Assembly (NCBI GenBank): GCA_021163585.1
Contig: JAGGTW010000044.1
Coordinates: 1-11,851 of the forward strand
DNA length: 11,851 nt
Direction: 5' to 3'
Origin: Desulfurococcales archaeon
Lineage (GTDB): Archaea > Thermoproteota > Thermoprotei_A > Sulfolobales > NBVN01
Shown here: piece by piece, positions 6,278 to 11,851 of the stretch
Position numbering within the stretch: position 1 is the stretch's first letter
Layout: every line of letters starts with the position of its first letter
Translations under genes and position numbers: made by a program
Notes under the pieces: generated by a model
What the model was told of the DNA's origin: nothing
Databases searched by the model: none
Seen by the model: only the letters and a program-made list of their open reading frames with translations

Positions 6278-7414
6278 ATGACGATAGGTTTCATAGTTAA
6301 CCCAATTGCAGGGATGGGTGGCTCCGTAGGTCTTAAGGGTACTGACGGTAGCCTACTTGAGGAAGCACTCAAGAGAGGTGCCAGACCCGTATCTCCCATA
6401 AGAGCTAGAAGATTTCTAAGACGATTGCACAGACTTGGTTTTACTGACGTAATAGTTTCAGCCGGAGGGATTATGGGCTGTGATTACCTCAGAGAAGTGC
6501 CCTTGAATAAAATTAAGTGCTTAGATATGCCAGCATCCTCAAAAACCTCGGGTGAGGACACGAGGAAAGTATCCAAGATGCTTGCTGACATAGGTGTAGA
6601 GCTAATAGTTTTTGTAGGTGGTGACGGCACTGCTAGAGACGTACTTGATGGTGTTGGGGGGAAAGTTCCTATGCTGGGCATTCCTGCGGGAGTAAAAATG
6701 TATTCTGGTGTGTTTGCTGCTTCACCTGAAGCAGCTGCAGACATAGTTGTGAGATTCCTAGACGGGAGTGTGTCACTTGAATTAGTTGAGGTGGCTGATG
6801 CTGATGAAGAAGCTATTTCTAAAGGGCTATTACGTGTGAAGGTCTATGGATACGCTCAAACACCTGTTGTCGAGGGACTGCTCGTTCCAAGCAAAGAATT
6901 CGCACCCGGTAGCGCAGAGGAGAAGCTTGAAGTAGCTGAGTACTTCGTGAATGAGGTAATGGAGAATAACGCGCTGTACATTCTGGGCCCTGGCTCCACA
7001 ATTAAAGCGGTAGCAGACTTACTACACCTAGATAAAACCCTTCTAGGTGTTGACGCTATCTACAATAGGAAACTTATCGGTAGGGACTTGAGTGAAAGTG
7101 AGCTACTTGACATCGTCAAAGGATTTGACAAAAAGTACATCGTCATTACAATAATAGGAAAACAGGGCTATATTTTTGGACGTGGCAACCAGCAGATAAG
7201 TCCTAAGGTGATCAGGAATGTTGGCACTAGAAACATATACGTGTTATCAACTAGGTCAAAGATTGTTAACTTAAGAAGGCTTCTTGTAGATACGGGAGAT
7301 CCCGAACTGGATAAAGAACTAGGCGGCTATATTAGAGTGATCGTCGGTTACCACGAAGAAAAAATAATGCCAGTAATTCCAGCATCAGTACCAGAATACT
7401 TAGCAGAGGTCTAG
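6278..7414 (+). CDS. ATP-NAD kinase / AcoX-family protein
   Basis: The 378-residue product belongs to the ATP-NAD kinase-like (AcoX-related) branch of the NAD kinase/diacylglycerol kinase superfamily. It opens with NPIAGMGGSVGLKGTDG (residues 8-24), the signature of this branch. It carries the nucleotide-binding GGDGTARD motif (114-121), followed by GIPAGVKMYSGVFA (134-147). The C-terminal half holds YILGPGSTIKAVADLL (234-249) and LGVDAI (256-261), also typical. The family is annotated from homology with NAD(+) kinase and with AcoX of acetoin gene clusters. The true substrate of this archaeal form is uncertain. The frame extends upstream to an ATG at 6218, but the conserved start (MxIGFIVNPIAG) and the promoter position favour 6278. 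It converges on gcvPB with 10 bases between the stops. Confidence 0.88.
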   Translation: MTIGFIVNPIAGMGGSVGLKGTDGSLLEEALKRGARPVSPIRARRFLRRLHRLGFTDVIVSAGGIMGCDYLREVPLNKIKCLDMPASSKTSGEDTRKVSKMLADIGVELIVFVGGDGTARDVLDGVGGKVPMLGIPAGVKMYSGVFAASPEAAADIVVRFLDGSVSLELVEVADADEEAISKGLLRVKVYGYAQTPVVEGLLVPSKEFAPGSAEEKLEVAEYFVNEVMENNALYILGPGSTIKAVADLLHLDKTLLGVDAIYNRKLIGRDLSESELLDIVKGFDKKYIVITIIGKQGYIFGRGNQQISPKVIRNVGTRNIYVLSTRSKIVNLRRLLVDTGDPELDKELGGYIRVIVGYHEEKIMPVIPASVPEYLAEV

Positions 7415-7424
7415 AAATTCTGGC

Positions 7425-8957
7425 TCATGTTTTGTCGGTCTTTATTACGCTCCTTACCCTACTTATGAACTTGAACGATGGCGTGACTGTTTTTAAGGCA
7501 TTAGCAACTATGTTATTCAGCCTACTAATAGAGGTGTTTCTAGGTGATGCCTTCAATTTCTCCGGGTCTTTATATGCTAGCTGAATTATTTCCGCGTAAG
7601 CATTTACTAAAGAGTCAATATTTTCTTTAGTCTCTGACTCAGTCAGTTCAACCATGTGTGCTTCCGGAACTATCAAGGGGAAGTATATTGTGGGTGCATG
7701 AAATCCTCTATCCAGTAACGCCTTAGCCACGTCCTCTGCGGTGACACCCGTCTCTTTATGTAGCTTCTCAAAACTCAGCACAACTTCATGCTTGCGCCAT
7801 CTATCCCTTCCGTAAATCAAGTCGATGCCCGGCAACTTAGTTACCTTCTTCATGAAGTAGTTGGTATTTAGTACCGAAATCTCGGCTACCTCCCTAACTA
7901 GCGGACCCAGTGACGCTAGGTAGATGAAGGATTTTACAGCAGGTACTATGTTTCCATAAAACCACGTTATCCTACCTATGGACTTCGGTATGTCATACTT
8001 TAGATAATACTTTCTTCCGTCATAATCGACTAACGGTACTGGAATGTAGTTTTTCAGCTCTCCCTTAGCACATATAGCTCCAGCCCCGGGACCTCCTCCT
8101 CCGTGGGGTGCAGCGAATGTTTTGTGAAGATTTAGGTGAACTACGTCAAAGCCCATGTCGCAAGGTCTCACAAGCCCTAATATGGCATTTAGGTTTGCCC
8201 CATCATAGTAAAGGAGTCCCCCAGCATTGTGAATGATGTCTGCTATTTCAAGTATTTTAGATTCGAATAATCCGAGTGTGCTTGGGTTAGTGAGCATTAT
8301 GCCCGCAGTTTTATCACTAACTACGGCCTTAATTGCGTTTATGTCTGTATCGCCTTTAGGTGTTGCTGGAACGCGGACGACCTTAAAGCCCGCCATTACC
8401 GCACTAGCCGGGTTACTGCCGTGGGCGCTATCAGGGATGATCATCTCAGTTCTCTGCTCTTCACCCCTATCCATGTGGTATTTCTTGATCATTAATGCAC
8501 CAACAAACTCGCCTGAGGCCCCTGCTGGAGGCTGGATCGTGCATACGTCTGCACCAGTCAACTCAGCCAGCCACTTCTGTAGAAGGTAAACTACCTCAAG
8601 TATACCCTGCACTGTCTCTTCATCTTGGTACGGATGAATATCTGTTACTCTCCTGTCACTTGCTAGCTCCTCACATATCTTAGGATTGTACTTCATTGTG
8701 CATGAACCTAGGGGGACCGGACCTACGTCTATGCCGTAGGCCATCTGCGATAATCTCGTAAAGTGCCTTATGACCTCTACCTCACTGAGGCTTGGCATAT
8801 TAAGGTCGTCCCGTGCCCGCAAGTAGTCGTTAGGTATCTCTTTCAGTGCATCCTCAGAGTACTTCTTAAATTCATCATCTACTATTAGCCCCTGTTTTCT
8901 GTACTTACTTAACTCGAAGATTATTGGTTCGTCCCACTTAGCCTGCCTGAACGCCAT
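7425..8957 (-). CDS. gcvPB: Glycine dehydrogenase (decarboxylating) subunit 2, P-protein beta
   Basis: This is the PLP-carrying half of the split P-protein. With GcvPA it decarboxylates glycine and passes the aminomethyl group to the lipoyl arm of GcvH. The 510 residues are close to the usual length. The Schiff-base lysine lies in HLNLHKTFAAPHGGGGPG (K279). Other family motifs are VPLGSCTMKYNPK (81-93), IHPYQDEETVQG (107-118), QPPAGASGE (142-150) and SAHGSNPASA (177-186). The ATG at 8957 is preceded by GAGGTGATCA (8961-8970), an almost perfect Shine-Dalgarno that overlaps the gcvPA stop codon. Only 6 bases separate the two genes, so they are co-transcribed and probably translationally coupled. 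Confidence 0.97.
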   Translation of the reverse strand: MAFRQAKWDEPIIFELSKYRKQGLIVDDEFKKYSEDALKEIPNDYLRARDDLNMPSLSEVEVIRHFTRLSQMAYGIDVGPVPLGSCTMKYNPKICEELASDRRVTDIHPYQDEETVQGILEVVYLLQKWLAELTGADVCTIQPPAGASGEFVGALMIKKYHMDRGEEQRTEMIIPDSAHGSNPASAVMAGFKVVRVPATPKGDTDINAIKAVVSDKTAGIMLTNPSTLGLFESKILEIADIIHNAGGLLYYDGANLNAILGLVRPCDMGFDVVHLNLHKTFAAPHGGGGPGAGAICAKGELKNYIPVPLVDYDGRKYYLKYDIPKSIGRITWFYGNIVPAVKSFIYLASLGPLVREVAEISVLNTNYFMKKVTKLPGIDLIYGRDRWRKHEVVLSFEKLHKETGVTAEDVAKALLDRGFHAPTIYFPLIVPEAHMVELTESETKENIDSLVNAYAEIIQLAYKDPEKLKASPRNTSISRLNNIVANALKTVTPSFKFISRVRSVIKTDKT

Positions 8958-8960
8958 ACC

Positions 8961-8970
8961 TGATCACCTC
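8961..8970 (-). promoter_or_regulatory. Strong ribosome binding site of gcvPB overlapping the gcvPA stop
   Basis: The minus strand reads GAGGTGATCA, nearly the full complement of the archaeal 16S 3' end, and ends 3 bases before the gcvPB ATG. The TGA of gcvPA is embedded in it, so terminating ribosomes could re-initiate directly and keep the two P subunits in balance. Confidence 0.8.
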
Positions 8971-10358
8971 AGTACCTCTTCTAAAGCGCTTGCCAGTAAG
9001 TCTATATCACTTCTTGTATGTGCCTCAGTAAAACATACTAGCGAGCAATCTCTTAATTCCGCGTAGTCTCTGAAGCGCCTTAGTAAGGGACCTATGTGAA
9101 TATGCCTGCTGATAAGTTCCTTATTTACGTCCTCAATACCCCTTCTTTCTACCTTCACAGGAAACTCCATAATATATATGCTTCCATCAAATACAGGTAC
9201 TCTTAAGTTCTTTATGTTACCAAGTTTCTTTAGCGCGTAGTTTGTTCTGCCGAGTATGGCTTCTCCAATCTTCTTTATGCCTTCTGCACCAAGTAGCGAC
9301 AGGTACACAGCAGCTGCTAGGGCTTCAAGGTTCGAGTTAGTAGTTATGTTGGATGTTGCCCTCTCTCTTCTTATGTGCTGCTCCCTAGTCTGTAAAATCA
9401 TTGTAAAGCCCAGCTCTCTATAATCCTCAGTAACTGTGGCGCCTATCAATCTACCTGGCAGTTGCCTGAGTAGCTCCCTATCAAACTTCGTTCCCAGTAT
9501 TCCTGCTGAAGGGCCGCCGTAGTTGAGCCCTAGGCCTAATGGCTGCGCATCACCCACGATAATATCTGCTCCTAGTTCTCCCGGGGGTTTTAGTACACCC
9601 AGTACGATCGGATTAGAGTATACTACTGCTATTGCACCATACTTATGCGATAGTTCAATCATGTCTTTCAAATCTGTTTCAAGTACCCCGAAAAAGTTCA
9701 CATACTGTAGGAGAGTAACAGCTACTTCATCATCTAGCTTTGCTTGAAAGTCATTAATGTCAGTTTTCCCCGTCCTTCTGTCGTATTCTACTTCAACGAC
9801 TTTGAGCCCAGAACCGAATGACCAGGTCTTAATAACCTCTCTAATCTCTGGATGTACAGTCTTTGACACTAATATCTTACGCCTATTACGCTTAACTCTG
9901 ACTGCCATCCTCACTGCTTCAGCAGCTGCTGTACTCCCATTATACATTGATGCATTCACTACATCAACACCGTAGAGTTCAGCCATTAAGCTCTGGTACT
10001 CAAATATTGCTTGCAGGAGGCCTTGAGCTATTTCAGCCTGGTAGGGAGTGTAAGCTGTGTAGAACTCGGAGCGCGTGATCACTGCTTTGACAGCAGCTGG
10101 GATATAATGGTAGCACACCCCACCTCCGATAAATAGTGGTGGATTCTGAAGTACTTTATTCTTAGATATGATGCCCTCAAAAAATCTCCTAACTTCATAT
10201 TCGGTCAGCGGCTTCCCTAGCCCTACCTTAGGGGGCTCCTTAAGTATTAGCTCCTTTGGTACATCACTAAATAACTCTGAAACGTCGGTAATGCCTAGTT
10301 CCCTTAACATTTCATTTTTTACATTAGGGACGGAGTTCGGTATCCAAGGATGCGGCAT
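8964..10358 (-). CDS. gcvPA: Glycine dehydrogenase (decarboxylating) subunit 1, P-protein alpha
   Basis: GcvPA pairs with GcvPB to form the glycine-decarboxylating P-protein. The subunit keeps the type I aminotransferase-like fold, but the catalytic PLP lysine is on GcvPB. The 464 residues carry family motifs: FIGGGVCYHYIPAAV (76-90), YTAYTPYQAEIAQG (100-113), ASMYNGSTAAAEA (136-148) and, late in the protein, TSNITTNSNLEALAAAVYLS. The start ATG at 10358 begins MPHPWIPN, as expected for this family (MxxxxIPN). No clear ribosome site precedes it. Together with the TATA-like element at 10392-10401, this suggests a short-leader transcript. It is the first gene of a gcvPA-gcvPB operon and diverges from gcvT. 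Confidence 0.96.
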   Translation of the reverse strand: MPHPWIPNSVPNVKNEMLRELGITDVSELFSDVPKELILKEPPKVGLGKPLTEYEVRRFFEGIISKNKVLQNPPLFIGGGVCYHYIPAAVKAVITRSEFYTAYTPYQAEIAQGLLQAIFEYQSLMAELYGVDVVNASMYNGSTAAAEAVRMAVRVKRNRRKILVSKTVHPEIREVIKTWSFGSGLKVVEVEYDRRTGKTDINDFQAKLDDEVAVTLLQYVNFFGVLETDLKDMIELSHKYGAIAVVYSNPIVLGVLKPPGELGADIIVGDAQPLGLGLNYGGPSAGILGTKFDRELLRQLPGRLIGATVTEDYRELGFTMILQTREQHIRRERATSNITTNSNLEALAAAVYLSLLGAEGIKKIGEAILGRTNYALKKLGNIKNLRVPVFDGSIYIMEFPVKVERRGIEDVNKELISRHIHIGPLLRRFRDYAELRDCSLVCFTEAHTRSDIDLLASALEEVLR

Positions 10359-10391
10359 CTTTATCGACCGCTATAAACTACTTGCGGTTAG

Positions 10392-10401
10392 GTAAAATAA
10401 G
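10392..10401 (-). promoter_or_regulatory. Putative TATA box of gcvPA-gcvPB
   Basis: The minus strand reads CTTATTTTAC, about 38 bases before the gcvPA ATG, implying a leader of roughly 10-15 bases. A second AT-rich stretch (GTTTATAGC, about 10372-10380) is too close to the ATG for normal spacing. Confidence 0.45.
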
Positions 10402-10407
10402 CTAAAC

Positions 10408-10422
10408 TATGGAATCTCCATA
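10408..10422. repeat. Short palindrome between divergent gcv promoters, candidate operator
   Basis: TATGGA-ATC-TCCATA is a perfect 6-base inverted repeat around a 3-base spacer. It lies just upstream of the gcvPA TATA box and about 30 bases upstream of the gcvT TATA box, so one bound regulator could affect both halves of the glycine cleavage locus. Such a short palindrome can arise by chance. Confidence 0.35.
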
Positions 10423-10450
10423 TAGGGTGTGTACTGTAAGTGAAGCTAGG

Positions 10451-10460
10451 AAATATATAT
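10451..10460 (+). promoter_or_regulatory. Putative TATA box of gcvT-gcvH
   Basis: AAATATATAT is the clearest TATA element in this intergenic region, about 38 bases before the GTG at 10494. Transcription would start near 10480, giving a leader of about 10-14 bases that includes GGTGG (10481-10485). Confidence 0.55.
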
Positions 10461-10493
10461 CACTGCCTATGTTGTTACATGGTGGTTTGAGTA

Positions 10494-11594
10494 GTGCTGT
10501 CGGTTCCACTGCTTGACCTGCAGAGAAAACATGGTGGTAATCCCGGGGAGTTCGCTGGCTGGATAACATCGATGGACTACGGGAACCCTATTGACGAGCA
10601 TGTTAAGACCAGAACTGAGGTCACGGTTTTCGATGTATCACATATGGGGAGGTACATTATCAGGGGAGGAAGAGTCTTTGATTTCCTGCAGAAAGTAGTG
10701 AGTAAGGACTTATCTAAGGTTCGAAAGTTCTTCATGAGCGGCCCCGTCCTGCTGCTCACTGAAGAAGGAGGTATTCGGGACGATGTAATGCTCTATTATG
10801 TCGATGATGAAACGTGGTTTGCTGTCGTTAATGCACCTAATGTTAAGAAGGATCTAGAATGGTTGAATACGTGGAGAGAAAGGCTAGGTTTTCAGGATGT
10901 CGAGATCGAGGACGTTACCCTTAATTCTGTGCTTATAGCTGTACAGGGTCCTAAAGCACCCGAAGTTATGGAGGGGCTAGGATTCAGCGATGCCAAAGAC
11001 CTTAAGATACTTCAGTTCGTACACAAGCCTGAAATATTGGGTAAGACCGCCGTCCTAGTAAGCAGGTCTGGATGGACTGGTGAGGAGGTGAGGTCCCATG
11101 GATTTGAAATATGGACTGATGTAGAGCATGGCAGGAAGATATTTGAGAGGGCTATTGAGTTAGGTGCTAGGCCGGCAGGACTTATCGCTAGGGACTCCCT
11201 ACGTTTGGAAATGGGTTACTTACTGACTGGCGTAGACATGAACGAGAGCATTAATCCTGTGGAGGCACGCTACTGGCTGGCTCTATCATTAGATAAGAGA
11301 GAATGCGTAGGGTGCGATAAAGTAAGGGAAATTTATGAGAAGGGAGTAAGTAAGGTACGTGTTGGGTTAAGACTTAAGAAGGGCTTTAGAGTGATTCCTA
11401 GGCACGGCTGCAGGATAAAAGCATTTAACGAGGGTGTTGGCGAGGTGACTAGCGGGGCGTACTCCCCTATACTGAAGAGGCCGATAGCTATGGGGTATGT
11501 GAGGACATCACATATGTACCTAGGATCCAAGTTAGCAGTTGAGATCAGGGGCCGTGAATACGAAGCTAAAATAGTTGATTTCCCATTTATATAA
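10494..11594 (+). CDS. gcvT: Glycine cleavage system T-protein (aminomethyltransferase)
   Basis: GcvT releases ammonia from the aminomethyl-lipoyl arm of GcvH and transfers the carbon to a tetrahydropterin cofactor. The 366 residues are of normal length. Family marks are PLLDLQRKHG...FAGWITSMDYG (5-30), FDVSHMGR (46-53), GGIRDDVMLYY (92-102, with the catalytic Asp in the D96-D97 pair), the SGWTGEE segment (192-198), ARDSLRLEMG (232-241) and TSGAYSPILKRPIAMGYV near the C-terminus. The start is GTG: an in-frame TGA at 10488-10490 lies just upstream, and GGTGG at 10481-10485 is correctly spaced. gcvH follows after 18 bases, so both are probably one transcript. The window does not show whether the cofactor is tetrahydrofolate or tetrahydromethanopterin. 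Confidence 0.96.
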   Translation: MLSVPLLDLQRKHGGNPGEFAGWITSMDYGNPIDEHVKTRTEVTVFDVSHMGRYIIRGGRVFDFLQKVVSKDLSKVRKFFMSGPVLLLTEEGGIRDDVMLYYVDDETWFAVVNAPNVKKDLEWLNTWRERLGFQDVEIEDVTLNSVLIAVQGPKAPEVMEGLGFSDAKDLKILQFVHKPEILGKTAVLVSRSGWTGEEVRSHGFEIWTDVEHGRKIFERAIELGARPAGLIARDSLRLEMGYLLTGVDMNESINPVEARYWLALSLDKRECVGCDKVREIYEKGVSKVRVGLRLKKGFRVIPRHGCRIKAFNEGVGEVTSGAYSPILKRPIAMGYVRTSHMYLGSKLAVEIRGREYEAKIVDFPFI

Positions 11595-11612
11595 TATTTT
11601 AGGGTGTCGAAT

Positions 11613-11851
11613 ATGAGTCAAGACATAAAGGTTAAAACAAAAATAGGTGAATACCTAGTTAAGGCAGGACTTCTGTATACAGAAACTGACGAGTGGATAA
11701 AGGTTGAGGGCAACGTAATAACATTAGGAATAACTGACTATGCACAGAAAAAGCTCAGATACGTAGTTAACGTTGAGTTATCTGAACCCGGAACTGAAGT
11801 AAGGTCAGGTGAGTCAATAGCAGTGCTTGAGTCAGTAAAAACTATAGCGGA
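11613..11851 (+). CDS. gcvH: Glycine cleavage system H-protein, N-terminal 79 residues
   Basis: GcvH is the small lipoyl carrier that shuttles the aminomethyl group between the P-, T- and L-proteins. My translation reads MSQDIKVKTKIGEYLVKAGL, then ETDEWIKVEGNVITLGITDYAQ and VLESVKTIA, all characteristic of GcvH. The lysine in ESVKTIA (K76) is the lipoylation site. The gene runs off the right edge, and about 50-60 residues (the rest of the lipoyl barrel and C-terminal helix) should follow. The ATG is preceded by AGGGTG (11601-11606), and it lies 18 bases after the gcvT stop. Confidence 0.95.
   Translation, partial: MSQDIKVKTKIGEYLVKAGLLYTETDEWIKVEGNVITLGITDYAQKKLRYVVNVELSEPGTEVRSGESIAVLESVKTIA

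Noticed and set aside
8233..9975. Several plus-strand open frames of 60-120 codons opposite gcvPB and gcvPA
   Set aside because: They are antisense shadows of strongly conserved genes, lack ribosome sites and show low-complexity Ser/Leu/Thr-rich translations.
10359..10493. Possible glycine riboswitch before the gcv genes
   Set aside because: The predicted leaders are only about 10-15 bases, and no tandem aptamer-like structure fits the 135-base gap.

Overview
The window looks like chromosomal DNA of a thermophilic Thermoproteota-type (crenarchaeal) archaeon. It holds a Nop5-type C/D-box RNP protein, eukaryote-like ribosomal protein S30e, the archaeal GatDE amidotransferase and a TFIIB-type zinc-ribbon protein. 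Promoters look archaeal (AT-rich TATA boxes 25-50 bases before genes, several very short leaders). AGG/AGA and ATA codons are common and TTG/GTG starts occur. I cannot name a genus from the sequence.

Layout. Positions 1-779 (minus) hold the N-terminal part of nop5, truncated by the window edge. It diverges from rps30e (900-1094, plus). Between rps30e and gatD lies a 242-base stretch with a coding-like frame that has no usable start codon and overlaps the end of rps30e in the -1 frame. gatD and gatE (1337-4568, plus) overlap by 8 bases and form the Glu-tRNA(Gln) amidotransferase operon. A probable SRPBCC-fold protein of unknown role (4642-5556, plus) converges on a short TFB-like zinc-ribbon protein (5562-6146, minus, TTG start). 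That gene diverges from an ATP-NAD kinase/AcoX-family protein (6278-7414, plus).

The right half is a glycine cleavage locus. gcvPA and gcvPB (10358 to 7425, minus) encode the two subunits of the P-protein. Diverging from them, gcvT (10494-11594) and gcvH (11613 to the window edge, plus) encode the T- and H-proteins. The shared 135-base intergenic region carries two outward-facing TATA boxes with a short inverted repeat between them, which suggests common control. The L-protein (lipoamide dehydrogenase) is not in the window.

Together the genes cover rRNA/tRNA 2'-O-methylation (nop5), the ribosome, Gln-tRNA formation and one-carbon/glycine metabolism. All main genes look intact. No mobile element, CRISPR array, tRNA or rRNA gene was seen. 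I found no clear new multi-gene system. The least explained items are the orphan frame after rps30e, the SRPBCC-like protein, the reduced TFB-like protein and the two inverted repeats in divergent promoters.
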